From Enoplosus armatus (lineage: Eukaryota > Chordata > Actinopteri > Centrarchiformes > Enoplosidae), in the NCBI RefSeq assembly GCF_043641665.1, contig NC_092185.1, positions 25,382,129 through 25,446,128 of the forward strand: a DNA stretch of 64,000 bases, in the 5' to 3' direction. Of this stretch, positions 13,118 to 27,600 are shown in pieces. Position 1 is the first letter of the stretch. Each line of letters starts with the position of its first letter. The notes beneath the pieces were generated by a model, which was given only the letters and a program-made list of their open reading frames with translations, was not told the DNA's origin and made no database searches. The translations under genes were made by a program, and so were the position numbers.

Positions 13118-13468
13118 TGCCTTTTGATCAGCGAGCAGGAGGCTCTGCAATCAACTTGATCAATTGCAAGGATATCAATGCTGATTAGAGGAACACAGGC
13201 GGCCTCGGCCTCGGCCTCTGCCGAAGGTGACAGGCCCGAGGGGGGGGGGGGGGGAGAAAGCAAATGACAAACTGGTGGAAGACAGATGGAACGAGCCCCC
13301 AGAACCTAAAGGTAGAGAGTGAAGGCTGTTGCTGATGAGTCCTTTTGATTCTCCAGAGTTGCAGTGAGAATCAAAGGGACCATCTCTGGCGTAGGTGTTG
13401 TGTTACACAGCCCAGGGAGTCATTTCACCGCTGCCTTTGATCAACAGACAGGAACAGCCACTGCCCAG

Positions 13469-13520
<52 letters not shown>

Positions 13521-14774
13521 GTCCCAGTCGGTGTGGGTGACACTGAAGGGCTTCACATTGAACGTATGTTTTTTTTTTATAATGCGGCCGTCGTGTGTGT
13601 TGTGTATCCAGAACCCCGGACGCAGGACTCTCGGGGAGGCCCCGACGATGAAGACGAGGACGGGGAGGAGCGAGGTTCGGCGGCACGCAGCGGCGGGGAA
13701 GAGGAAGAGGAAGGGGAGGAAGAGGAGGAGGAGGCGGCATCGCGGTGGAGGGGTCCAGGTGAGTGTGCGCTCGCAAGGGGTCCCCCCCGTACAAGCCGGT
13801 AAATGTCATCCGGTATTTGGAAGTAACCGAAACAAAGAAGCAAAGTGAAAGTGAACCGTGAACTTTCAATATTTGCTTTTACCCCCAAGATTGTGAAAAC
13901 GCGTAGTTCTTCGTACCTGTTCGGCCCGCACTGATGACGACATCACGAGGTGTTCTCGCGTTCGCCGTTAACCGAATGGAAGCGAAATGTGCTGTAAAAC
14001 TAATAGTAATTGTTCAGAAGGACATTCCTAGGGTAAAAGGGACCTCACAGAGGGGCTTGTATTGTATTCCTGAGGAGGAGGGCTGCCTCTTCGGAAATAA
14101 AAAGCCCACTATTGTTAGTGATGGTTACACTTTTTTTGAAATGTAACACTCGTCTTCCCGTCACAGGTCGGAACACTGATGTTCTGCAAAACTCCAAATG
14201 ACATTTTTAATCTATTTACTTCTAAAATATTTGTGCGTGGAAACCGGTACGGTTACGATACGGCAAGTAAAAATGTAAGAATCAAGGACAGAAACACCAA
14301 AAACAAAACAAAAAAACACCCCAACCGCCACGCCCTTTACTTTCCAAGTGCTGCAACTGGGAAAAGAGCACTGAATATTGGCATTAAATGTAAGTTACCC
14401 AGACAACACGCCGTGATTTCAAATCGTAATATGCTCTCAAGTGTGTGTGTGTGTGTGTATCTGTGATGTCTCTGTCTGTTGTGTTCTGTCCTGAACATGA
14501 GACGTGAATGTGTGTGTGTGTGTGTTGGGGGGGGGGGGGTGTATTCAAGTCGTAACAAAAACACACACACACGGCTAAGAGGAGATAACAAGTAAATCGC
14601 CATAATTTTATTATTTATTTCCTCTCTTATCAAGCGTTGTTTGGTTATTTATTTTTCTCTGTCTGTTGTCTTCAATGAGTTAAACAATGCAAGAAGATTA
14701 CCGCACTATCTCACTATTATTTCCTTTTCAAGCAGCACACGTTTTATGTATGTCTGCGCATGTGTGTCTGTGCA

Positions 14775-14809
<35 letters not shown>

Positions 14810-17507
14810 AATTCCTCTGGTAGGGAAGAGAGGATGTGTTCATTATCGTCCTGTCCCAGCCTTGTCCCTTTAACAGTAATTGGAGCGATATTAATTGCTG
14901 CGTGGTGGCTGGTTGATGGTAGCACCATGATGCTGCACTGATAGGGCCCTTCGGTTTTTTTTTTGGTTTTTTTTTTTCTTCCTTCCTCTCCTCCTCACAA
15001 ACTAACTGCTGGGTGAGAGAGGCAGAGGGATGGAGGAGGAAGGGGGGTGGGCGTGGGGGGGTGGGGGGAGAGATAGCCCCTCTATCAGCTCCGGAGCAGG
15101 CGCTGTCTTTATCAGGAGCACGATTGGCAAAAAGGAAACTTTGACCGGTCTGAATTTTTCTCTTATCGTCAAGCCCCCCCTCCTCCACCTCCCCTTCCTG
15201 CCACCCCTCCCTCCCTCCCTCCATCCATCCACCTTCTCCTCCTCTGGTCTCTCCATCACCGCTAACACCCCACTAACAGCCCTCCCTCCTCTCTCTCTCC
15301 TCTCCATCCTCCACCCCCTAACAGCATCTCTCCTCCTTCTCCATCCTTTTATTGTTTCCTTTCTTCTTCCTCATCCTGCATGTCACAGTGGGGCTGGAGT
15401 CGCTGGCTAATGTGCTCTTGTTCATACAAAATGTTTGCCATGTATCAGACATTTCCCATAAACAGATGAGAGGAAAAGTGTGTATGAGCTGGGATGGAAG
15501 TAAATAGGGTTTTATCTCCTCTGGGAGTGTTGGTATTCCAGTCGTTCCTCCCTGTTGTTGCCTTTGAGACACTTCTGCTCCCGGGACCGTAAGATTCTAG
15601 CTTTTAATCTCGTGGGGTTTGTTTGCTTTAAGGCTAATCACGCCAGTGGTCCAGCAGTGTCACTGCAACCTTTTATGCGACAACTTTGTTTGTGTTACAT
15701 GCTATTTATGTCTGTTTTGCTCATGTCCAGGTCCCATGTTGGATTGAATCTGTGTGTTTTTCACCTGCATCCTTCGGCCTCACTCAATGGTTGTTTTGTA
15801 GTGTTACAGTAAAGATCGAAACTTAGGAAAAAAGCAGTTTAAAGATTTCAAAAAAAGACTAACGGCTTAACGTTATTAAATATAACATATATGTGTGTAT
15901 ATTTATATGTGTGTGTGAGCATTTTCTACTTTTCTTTGTTTTGTATAATTGAAAATATATGGAGTATGAGTTGTCAGTTGGTTGAAATAAGCAATTTCAA
16001 GTCACCTCGGGCTTCGGGAACTTCTGAATTTCATTGACCTTTCTAGACTAATAAATTGACAGCACAATCAATAATGAAGATAATATTTATTTGCATCCCT
16101 TAAAGGTCCCAAATTGTGGAAAAGTGAGATTTCCATGTCTTGTTTGATCATAAAGCAGCTCTAGGTGCTTCAGAAACTGCGCCTTCAAACGAGCCGCCAG
16201 GGCTTCCGTAAGGTTGTGATGTCACAACTATACAGTCACTGCACTCAGCCACGCCCCCAGCAGGTCATCTGCTCCAATCACAGCACCACCCACCAAGTAC
16301 AGGGACGCTCATCCACCCGCTCAGTCTGTCTTAAGTTATTGGAGCGCTCTGCTCAGGAACTACTCTTCAAGTGTTTGGAGGTTGTTCAGTTTGTCTAAAA
16401 CGGCTTGTTTCAGACAGGGGGGGGGGGGGCTGAGGGGCTGCCTGAAGGGCCAGTAGAAGATACATTTTTTTTACTGTGAATCATGCAAAGCTTCTCTAGT
16501 GGAGTCCCAGAATAAAAATGTAGAGCTGAAATTAGCATAAGAGGGGACCTTTAATACCAGCAGGTTTGCGAGTTTTGATAGATGATGATTGTAGAAATGA
16601 AAGGAACAACTAATATTTTGATTACTGATGAATTTGCAGACTATTTTCTTTTTTCTTAAATGATTGATCGTTTTTTTTTTTTCGTTTCTTTTTCTACCAG
16701 ATGTCAGAAAGCAAAAAACACGTCATTTCAAAATGTTTTGATACCAGGAAACGGAGAGCTGTGGCATTTCCCTCGAAATATGAATTGATTACAGAAATAG
16801 TTGCCTGTTAAATTTCTGTTGATTGAGCTCCAGTGGAAAACAAATAGTTCTGAGGCAGCTGAGTGTGAAAAACAATCTTTCTGTGAGCAGTTATTTTGTC
16901 TTCGAGAGCACCTCAAGGTTCCTCGACGCACCGCGTGTTAAACTGAGCACTTGGCCTCTGGTCCTCTTGGCAGATTCTCTAGAGCCTTCGGTTTAGTAAG
17001 TGAACACACAATGCGCCGCAGTGTTGAACAAACGGAATGATAACGGTCGCATTTCCCTTCCTTTTTCCCCTTTCCCGAACTGAAGTTACCGAGTGCCACT
17101 CCGAGGCTGTTCAAACGCTGTGTGCTGCCAGGCCCCCCACCCCCCCACCCCCCGTCCAAGCTTGTTACATCATCCACTTCTAAACATTGCGTTACAGTCA
17201 AGTACATCGATTTTTTTTTTCTTCACATTTCAGTCTTACTGCTACACCTTGTCTACGTTTGTCCCTCGTCCCTTCCTCTTCATGACTTCCTTCCTATCTC
17301 TTCACTAGCGCAGACAGTCATGGTACATCTTTTAAGCCTCCGTCTGTACCTCCATCCATCAGCATGTGACCCTCTTTTCGATACTATGTATGTTTATAGC
17401 TGTTTTGTATCACAGCGTGGAGATACACACTACGAAGTCCTAACCTTAACTCGGTACACTTTGGTAGACCATATCATACATGTACAAACCTTTTGCTCCT
17501 TTTTCTC

Positions 17508-17557
<50 letters not shown>

Positions 17558-18576
17558 GTTATTATTACAACACTAATCTAGTAATTATATTCCAACAGTA
17601 AAAATAAAAGATTTATCCTAGTTTGAAATACAATAATTCCTAGATATGAACATTTTCATTTCCCTTTCCACGCGTAGTTTGTGTTCTAACCTTATGATAA
17701 TGATCTCTTTAATTTATTCAAATAATTTATTCAAATACTTTCTTTGTCGCAGTCATTACTAGTCATGCAATTGTTCGGACGGACTGATATTAACATAAAA
17801 CGGAGAAAACAACAACAGAACATTTCAATTCATCCTCCCTGCCAGTTTTTCTTTTTTTTTTTTTTTCTTTCTCTCTCTTCCTGCTTGGAGATAATACAAT
17901 TCATTACTGGACACAACATTTTTCAATCGACATATTTGACACCGTCTCCTCGGTGTATAATGAGTTGTATATATGTCAATCTGAATTAATTCCTTAGTCA
18001 TAGATGATAGTCAAGGCGATTCTTTTTTTTTTTCCTTTCTCCCTGTTTTCTTTTTCTTTTCTTTTTTTTTTTACACCATTTTCTGCCAACAGCGACTATC
18101 AAAACATTGGCTTTGTGGCCTCTATTGATATGGAAAAAAAAAAAAACCCATTAAAATTAAAGAGATGATAAACTTGGAATGGATTAGAGGCTTCAGCAAT
18201 TTTCAGTTTCTTTCCTCCAATGTGTAGTTCGTCTTAAAACAATCAAGATGATGTCTGTGTGCGTACGTGTGTGTGTGTGTGTGTGTGTCAGTTTGATGAG
18301 GGTGTGGTGGTGGCATGGTGTCTAGGAGAAGTGTAGGTGGGAGCTGGTCCCTATCAGGGATGGCATGATATGCTAAAGCCACCTTTTTAATCTACAGCGT
18401 GTCCACACTGAATGTTATGCAAAATAAATTATGAAGAGAAGAAGAAGAAGAAAAAAAAAAAAAAAAAAGACAACCTATCTTTTGAATGACCTTGCAGGCT
18501 GGAGGGTTCGGTATTTTCTCCGTCGCTGCTTAAAATTCTTGATATGCAAATGAGTGTCACAGTAATCCCTCGTCAT

Positions 18577-18613
<37 letters not shown>

Positions 18614-21600
18614 TGCGCCCCCCCCGCACACACATCCTCTCCTTCCAGCACTTTGTACAAATCCATTGTCAGCGGCCATCACTTCATATCCAAGACGATA
18701 GACAAAAAAAAACGTCCCCCAGTTTGTGAATATGAGTTAGATAACGCAGATACAAGAGCTCTCTCTTCAGATCTACAGGACCCCCCCCCCCCCAAGAAAG
18801 GTTCAGTGGTGTTTGTATCTGCTGACTGGGGTGATAGAACTTTCTCTAGTTCAAGCTTCTCAAGTTTTGAGGATTTGCTGCTCTTTCCGTGTCCTCCTGT
18901 GACGGTAACTTTTTTATGATTTTTAGATGTCGGTTGGACAAAATACGCTATTGGAAGAATTGGACTTGCTCAACTTGGACTTCAGGAAATAGTAATAGTG
19001 GTAGGCATACTATGTTTTACGTACATTATATAGACCAAACAAGTAAATCAATGAATCATGAAAACAAATGGCAGATTCATAGATACTGCTAGTTCCATAA
19101 ACGTAAGATTTCTGAATTTCTAATACGTGTTGCGTCCCTGTGGTCTGGCTGAAATTGTTACCGTTTGAGATTTTGGAATCCATGCCATAGGGCTGTATTG
19201 AACAATTGTATTTATTATGGATTGATCTCATGCTTATTTTCTTGATTCATTGTTTGGTTTATAAAATGTCAGTCATGTCGTAGTTTCCCAAAGTCCCATA
19301 GTTTTGATCAACAGTCCAAAACCGAAAGATACTCAATTCTTACTGTCCTTGAAGATAAAGAAAAGCAGTAAATCCCCACCATTTAGAAAATGGAACAAGG
19401 GAACTTTCTGATTAATTATTCAATATCTAAACAATTGCTGTTCAGCTAATCGTTTCGGCTCTACCATTCTGAATGTGTTCAGGGAGCAACCTTTTGTTAT
19501 TGTCTTTTGGAGTTCTTTTGGAACGCGTTTGAGCGTTTGGTTTTCATTAAGCTTTTGATTTTGGAACTGAAAAGCATATTCATGTGTAATATATTCATAG
19601 TCTTTTGCCATAGTGCCTCCCGGCAGCCGTTAAAAACAGTGAAAAGTGCATTGGTAGTAGTGGAGCACCTTGACAAAATCTGCCGTGACATGGACGGCCA
19701 AGAAGGTCCTCTTCGGGCTGTCCAATCACACCCTCTGACAACTTAGTCTATAGTCCAGGGTCTCGGGAAGTCTGCATAGCGAGGCGAGTGTGTTTTTCCT
19801 CTTATCCTATCAGAGTCATTTAAATGACTTCAAATAAAGCATTATACTGGCAAACCCCTCCCCTCCCCACCCCCCCACCCCCATTGAAATCATCAGGAAC
19901 AGCACAAGGTGCGTCCTCATCACTTTGTCCACATGCGATAACGACCTTTTGTTTCTCCGTTTGATCCATCTAGTCATGGATGGCCGAGTGTGGCAACCGA
20001 AGGAAAATTGTTTGTGTAAAAGCTTCCAGTTTTCTGCACTGCTGCTGCTGCTGCTGCTTGTTCGCTCATCTATTTCTCGAGCGATTCATCCAGGACCTCC
20101 AAAAGCTAATATCTCTAAAATGTTACCCTTCCGTTTTCATTTTGTTGTAATTATTGCTTTGTGACCATTTTTTTTTTTTAAAAGGTTTTACAGTAATATA
20201 AGTCTATGGTGGATTTTGCTTCATTCAAACATGCGCTGTATCTTCATTATTTCAAAAACCAAACGTGGTAGCTAATATATAAAGAATATAATCAGATGAC
20301 TATAAGACTTCAAGAAGAGCTGACACATGCACCGTGTTAATGCCACAATATCTTTGTGTGGTGTTCCTGCGTTATCTGTTATCTGGTAAACCAGGACCAT
20401 AGACGGTTAACTCCCAGCGTTGAGAGGAGATGCCATCTCCAGACCGGGTCGAGGTTAAAGGGGGTGAACTTGGGACGGAGGGTTCGAGGGTTAGAAAGGG
20501 CTTAGAGAACGACACGAGCGGAGAAAGGGGGAAGAAGGGGAGAGAGGGAGGGCGATCGGGAGAAGTGGTTTGGAATGTAGAAGTGCAATATTGAGTTTAG
20601 AGTGCAGAGATAACTAATGAAGGGTGAAAGAGGTGAGAAGGTTTCAGGATCAATGAGAGCGAGGGATGAGAGATTTTAAGAGGCGCAATTCAGATAGCGA
20701 AATTAGAGATGAGGGAATGGGAAGTGGGTAAGGTTAAGAGATAGAGGGAGGGAAGGAGGGAGGGAGGGAGATTTAATATGAAGAAATGACAGTCAGGCTA
20801 TCCTTTTTGGCTAAGGTACTCGAAGCAATAGCAGGAAAGCAGTTTCCCTCGGGGATCATTTTGGTGGATTGCAAGTTGGGTTTCTTGGGTTTCTAGACTG
20901 AAATATCGATTGCCACGACTTTTCGCGGAAACATTCATGGTCCTAGAGGATAAATCCGACTGACTCTGGATGTCACTCTGGAGCGAATACGGAGGACTGT
21001 TCGCAGCTGTTTCCTTGCTCCTTCTGACCTCCTTTTAGCGACGTAGCCGCTTTCCTACATCTCTGCAATTACATCTGGGGAAAAAAAAGAAAAAGAAAGA
21101 ACGACAAGTCAAACAGGCATAAACGGGCTTTTTACAGCGGAGGAGGATGAGATGGACCGAGCAGTGGAAAGGGTTTGATCGGGTGAGGTTACGATGCGGG
21201 GTGGTAAGGTTCAGAAATTGAAATTGGATAACAAATGCTTGTTAGGAGTCACATCTAACCCTTCATTTTCAGCCTTACAATTGCAATATATTCGTTGCAC
21301 ACCAACTGCTAGCTCCTTTTGAACAGGCCTGACCCACATCCATCCATCCATCCATCCGTCTCTCACACACTTAACGACGTCCTGTACTGTCTTCCTCCAT
21401 ATCTCCAGCCAGCAGACTCCCGTGTCTCTCAGGAGGAGGGTGTCCCTGCAAGCACCCTGTCTATTCCACCCGTCAATCAAAAACGCTCTGGGATGACGAT
21501 TGGCTGTCGTGTGTCTCGAGGGCTCGTCTCGTCAGTGAGGCTGACATGCCTCAGAGGACAGACAGTCTGCAGTTTGAAATGAACTTCTGCGGAAGCTTGT

Positions 21601-24600
21601 TTTGCTCCCATTAACACGTATTTTAATCTTTAATCTTATTTTAATGGTCTGCGTCATGAAATACGAGTGAAAAACGTAACGTGTCGTCCAACCCGAGTGT
21701 ATAACTACCGATCGCTTCCTACTAGCCAAGAGCGATTGCATGGCAGGGGTGGACGACTCGCTAACTGTAAGATTTAACCAGCTAGCTGTGGCTATGCGCC
21801 ATGGATCTGCGGGCACGAGCAACAGGACACTGACTGCCATTCACTTCAACGGCCACCGGTGTCGCTAAAAACAACTGTTTTTTTGGATCTCCTATTACCC
21901 TCGTGTGTTCATTTTGCCAATGAATTTGTGAAGGTGGTGCAGCGTCAAGATGTAAACGATGCTTAAAGCAAATATCACCAACACGTCCGCTTCGTCACAT
22001 GTTGACAAGCTCAGATGCGGCGTTTTGCGAGGTGTGTGTGTCATGGAAGTGCGTGATGGGTTACATGTTGCATCCACGACCACAATATCCATGATTTTGT
22101 CTCATGGCTGAATTCATCAGTTTGGTGCCTTATGACCATTTTTTTCAGAATCAGAATCAGAATCAGAATCAGAAATACTTTCCTCGCTTTTACTGCAGCA
22201 CAAAGTAGCTTATATATGATGAGAGCAACCTAAAAACCCCCCCAAAAAAAAGGTGTGCCAGAGGACATGTGTGTGTGGTGGGAAGTGGCAGAAGCTCATG
22301 AGGAGTACTTGAAGCCTGCATCACGCCCCTGCCTCCGTGGCCCACTCTTGATCTACACCACATATTCTGACTGACACACACACTCTGTCACACACACACA
22401 CACGCTCCTCTGCCATCTTCTCTCTCCAGCCTGTCTGCGACGTGTCACCCCCCCCTCCCCCCCCCCCCCCTCCTCCTCCATCCCTGATGATTGATAGGCA
22501 CAAGGCCCTAATCTAAAGGAACATTTCTCCATGCTGTCCGCATGCTATCAGCCCAGTGGCTCACATGCACCCGCTTGTGTGAGCCCGTGGAAGGCCTGGC
22601 GTTGACGGTGGGACTGGACATTGGCACGCTGATTATCAGATTCCTGGCTTCTCCTGCAGCCACATCGTCCTGCATGCCTTCCGCTCACACAAAAACACAC
22701 TTGAGCATGTTTGTATTCAACTCGTCAGGGTGCTCCGAATGCCTACATCCATTGCCCGAGCACGTGACCTCTGGTGTTGGGTCTGGATACATTTGGAACT
22801 TGGAGAAAAAAAAAATCCCAAAGAAAACTAGATGCTTCAAGTGTAATAAACTGGTAATGCCTGATAATGCTGCAGCTGGTGTGTGTTCTCCTGTTGGCGC
22901 TGGCCCACACTGCTGCCCTGGCTAGCTAGGTGTAGCAATCCTGATGTGGGTGTTTTTTTTATGAATATTCTGCCTACTCTGCCCGTTATCTGGGCAGCCT
23001 CAGTGCCTGTAATATTATACTGATATAGTCTGATATTAGGCTGATATTAGAGAGAAATATAATAAACTCACCGTTAAGTAGCTACACAACAGAACACGTG
23101 GCACCATATCATATGATGAATTAATGAATCTATGACAGATGTGGCTGCAATCGTGAGGAATGAATACGATACTGATGGCTGACAAGTATCATAGGATGAT
23201 AGTCATAGACGTTTCATGTATGTCTAAACCTATTATTTGTGATTTAAGTCACTTTAGTAATGTTATGGGAAACTTACACACAGCCTGAAATTTGTTAGGA
23301 ATATTCATTCAGTAATTTAAATATTTGAAGTGGCCATTAAAAAAAAAAAAGCACTGTACGATACCTGATATTCACCATGAGGCAATAAAACTGGACGATG
23401 GTTACGTACTGTAACGGTCCAGCATAGAGCAGAGTAGGAGAGAAAGGGGGGGGGGAACGCCACTCTGACAAAACACTCAAAACAGGGTGAGTCACAGAAA
23501 AAAAGGGAGAGACATCCGGCAGATAGAAACGAACGAAAGAGCAGTTTGAGTTGAAGAGTTATAATTAGAATAAGTTGTCTGTCAAATCAAACATCTTGGT
23601 ATGGACGAGTGGAACGTTTTTGCTCTTGCAGTCTGCATTTCTAACACTTTTGGCCTCAAACGTAAGCGCAGCCACGCCACGCGACGTTCCCCATCGGTAC
23701 ACTTTAAGAGCACGCACTGCCGTATCGCCACAGAAAGCTGCAGATGGACACGTTACGGGCCCTAAAACCGCTCCATTGTAGCGGTGAGGACCAACGTTTC
23801 TCCGCCCTCGCGAGGATGCTGGCATCGTGCAAGTACAGAAGCACACACACACACGTCTCCCGCTCTCAGCTCGTCCTCATCGTATCTCTCTTTCTTATCA
23901 TGTTCCGTCTCTTTCTCCCTGTGTCCTCTGCAGTATCTCTCACTCACACAGTTTCCTTCCTTTATTAGACAACAATCACTTGTTTTCCCAAGACTTAAGG
24001 GAGTTCTTGTGTCTACAGTAGCAGTAGAGAAGTATTTTGCCATAATAATGCCAAGGTAATTTCGCCTATAAAATCAACTGTAACAGCATGTCGTACAATG
24101 TTCCACATGGACCTTTTTTTTTTTTTTTCTCCACTTCTATCCAGGATATAATACCGAAACATGCTGTGTGTTTATAGTTACATTGCCTTTAGACGATGCA
24201 GATGTACGCAGTGCTTTGAAAATCCTTGCAAAATGTGTGTTGAAGGACGGACCAGAAACGAATGAAGCCGAATTATAAAATCTTCTTCTAGCGAACAGTA
24301 TTTGCGAACTCTTTCTATGGAGTGGCATCTCTCTTGTGTTTTTACAGACCTTCTCATGTTCCCTCTGTTTGTTCGCTTCACTCGCTGCTCACTTCTTCTC
24401 GCTCTTGTCGTGTTTAATTGCTGAACCTCTATATGACCCCCCCGGAGTGTGCTGAGCGAGTCTATCGCTCTTTAACTTTTACTTGTCTCCTTCCCGGCCC
24501 GTGTGTGTCGATACCGGCCTGATTGAAATGCCTTTTTTTTTTTTTTTTTTTTTTTTTCCGTGGGAGCCAGAAGGAGTTGTTAAAGCAGACATGAATTAAT

Positions 24601-27600
24601 GATTGAATTAATTATCGGAGTCACATACCGTACAATTAATTTTGTGGCTTTGCCTCAGTCTTTTTTCCTCTCCGTCCCCCCCCCCCCCCGTCTGTGCGTA
24701 GAGAATGTCAAGAAACATTTTCTAATTAATTTATGTGTGATAATCAGGGATAGTTTCTGGAAGGTCTCCACTTTCAATTTGTGACAGGCTACAGCGGAGG
24801 AGAGAGGGAAGGCTGGGAGAGATGAAGGTGGGGGGGGGGGGCTGTGCTCGTGAAGTATGTGCCATTTCACACACACACACACACACACACATACACTCAT
24901 TGAGGTGCGCACGCATCAGAGATCACAGATCATTAGTCCCAAGAATTCCCTCATCCCCCTCGGTCATGACTCTCCAGTCAGCATTGTTTTGCTTTGAAAC
25001 GCAATATTGGAAATTCAGTTTTTGGGCCGTTCCCCTCCAAATACAAAGAGAATACAGACTTTAATTTCCACAGGTGTGTTTGACATTGTCCTGCTCGCAA
25101 TATGTGCGGAATTCCTAGCACTGTCTCGCTATGCTATAAGTCTGATTGAGCCAATACGGAGAGGACTCAATTGAAAGCAAATGGAATCCATCCAAGTGCC
25201 CACTTTTCCTGGAGGCCTCAAAGTGATCCGTTTGGATTTTTTTTTTTTGCAAAAAAAAAAAAACGTTGATACCATTTGTTTTAATATGTTATATTATAAT
25301 ATATCGTTGCAGTGTGCCCAGCATTCCAATGCTGTAAGACTCAGCAGTCAATGAGGACGTTTTTCTAGAGTGCAAAAAGTATTCCATTATTTATTTCAGT
25401 TTCATTTGATATATTTTGTTAAACACAGCACTCCAAGACACATAAATGACTTATTTCTAACAACACATTACTTAGTGATATTTTAGTCATAATCTCCCCA
25501 TCAAAAGTACAACCAACAACAAACCCAACAACTTTTCTGGGGGAAACCCTGCATACACACATACATGATTTTACTGAATAGTTCTTCCGGGACCGTGCGC
25601 CATTAAAGCACAATATCAACTAACATGATAAGGGGCTTAAGGTGGGGCCCCATCTTGAAGAAGGTCTCCCTCTGTCAAAATCTGGTGTCAAGACCTTAAA
25701 TATATTCAATGGAATGACCACACAGGTAGCACAAAACATTCTACGCACTACACAGAGAACGGGACGAGCTTTGGGACCCAGCAGCTCATCGGGCCCCTGT
25801 GGTTTACCACACTGCCAGCCATGGGGTCATTAACATAAATTAGGTGTATCCTCGTGGGACAATGCTCAACATGAACAATTTGACCTAGAATGAAGCTGAA
25901 GAGTTCAATGTGAATCGTCCTCCAGGGAGCATGAATGTGCAGCAGATATCTATGGCAATCTGGCATAATAAGAGTTTTTTTTTTTTTTATAAAAACCAAC
26001 AGGATTATGACCTGGAACAAAACCATGTAGTACACATTTAGAACCACACAGACTTGCCAGTTCTAACACTGAATGGCGCGACTGGCTGGATAATGCTGGA
26101 CTCTCTTTCTCAGACACACATACATGCAGAGGCATATATATATATATATATATATATATTTTTTTATCAGCAATAAATAAAACTCCAAAATGAAGTTTTT
26201 GCATGTGAATGTCAGTATTCTTTGCATTTGTTTGTCCCCAGTGAGTTGGAGGGGGGGGAGGAGGGCTCATCTCGTCAACAGTAGCCCTGTCACTTGTTCT
26301 GTTTTCACCCCCTTTCGTCCTCTGAACAGAAAAAAAAAGAAAGAAAAAAAAAAAAGCTTTTAGTTCCCCCCCCCCTCATTTTATCTTTCTTCGCATATTT
26401 GTGAATTTGCATGTTTGCTTCTTGCTCTTTTCTGGTGGTGTATGTATTTTGTAGATAAAAGTTCAGCAGTGCAGTTAAGAGAAATTAGTTGGGTAAACAG
26501 TGGTAAATGTCAATGATAAAGTTCTGTTGAAGCTCATCTGATTAGCGGGGCTACGCAGGTGTCTTATCTTGCCTGTGCAACAGAGGGTAAAATGGAAATG
26601 ATTGCGTGGTCCTGAGCAGTAGATGCCTATCCCAGAAATGTCTATCTGCCGCTGAGCCAAGCCTGCCGGACTCCAGGGACCTAGGGGTGCTGCATGGGAG
26701 ATCATGGGGAGAGAGAGAGAGACAGAGAGAGAGAGAGGCGAGAAAGAGAAAGAGAAAAGGAGGTGCAATCAGTGCTCACTTGTTGTTCGATTGAGGCCTT
26801 TCATCAGCCAGCGTTGTAACTGACGTGAGCGGTCATTAATGCGAGAAAGCTTTAGACTTTTCTAGAGGTTTACCAACGTAACAGTTTGGGGAAACAAAAC
26901 AGGAATTTGTGCACACAGATGATCGGAGATGCTGCCTTTGAGATCCTGTCTGGCTCTGTAATATTGAGTATAGGGCCTATGTGTATATATAGTATACTGT
27001 GGCTCACATTATATAGAAGGGATAAAGACTGCAAACAGAAAATGTCGGTAGTTTTATATATGAGAAGAAAGCGTATTTGGCAGAACCCCACCTTTTCCAA
27101 CATGAACAGAACTACAGTATCTGGTCCTGCGTTTCCCATGAGGACTAGAGAGAGAGAGAGAGAGAGAGAGAGGAACAGGAGGCGTCTGGATTTGTCATTC
27201 GGCAGAGGTTAGACCCCACCCATTATTGCGGGGTCAGGGAAGCATGCAGATAAAGATTTCCTGTTGTGTGGTGTCAGAAAAATCAATAGCTCCGCCGCGA
27301 TGTGCTCATTTGATATCAACAATAGTCTTTTTAAAAATCAATTAGGCCGGATAGAGGAGAACATCAGTGTTTGGTTACACCCCCCCCCCACCCCCCCCAC
27401 CTTTATTCCTCATTGATATCCAATCAGGCAGGTTTGTTGAGGGTACTCATTCCTATTGGATGGACCAGGTACTCCTTGCACACTAAGACAGTTGACCTGC
27501 ACAACATTTGTAAGAATGAATCTACAGACTGACCCCAGAAATGATCACAGATGATGGAACCTAAACATTTTACTTTACCTAAACATAAAAAAAAAGCATT

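Larger units (their letters stand above)
7609..13611 (+). other. zfpm1: zfpm1 intron 2
   Basis: A 6.0-kb intron with donor GTGAAA and acceptor ATCCAG. It holds a DNA-transposon-like element with a large internal inverted repeat (7866-8790), many GT/CA and GA microsatellites (9567-13517), a hAT-like copy (10575-10765) and poly-T or poly-A runs. No coding potential beyond low-complexity frames was seen. Confidence 0.8.

Noticed and set aside
13441..13869. Minus-strand frame of 142 residues over exon 3
   Set aside because: It consists of CA repeat and the reverse of the Glu-coding repeats.
22146..22168. Short direct repeats considered as a CRISPR-like or satellite array
   Set aside because: Units are 6 bp, contiguous and typical of a retroelement tail.
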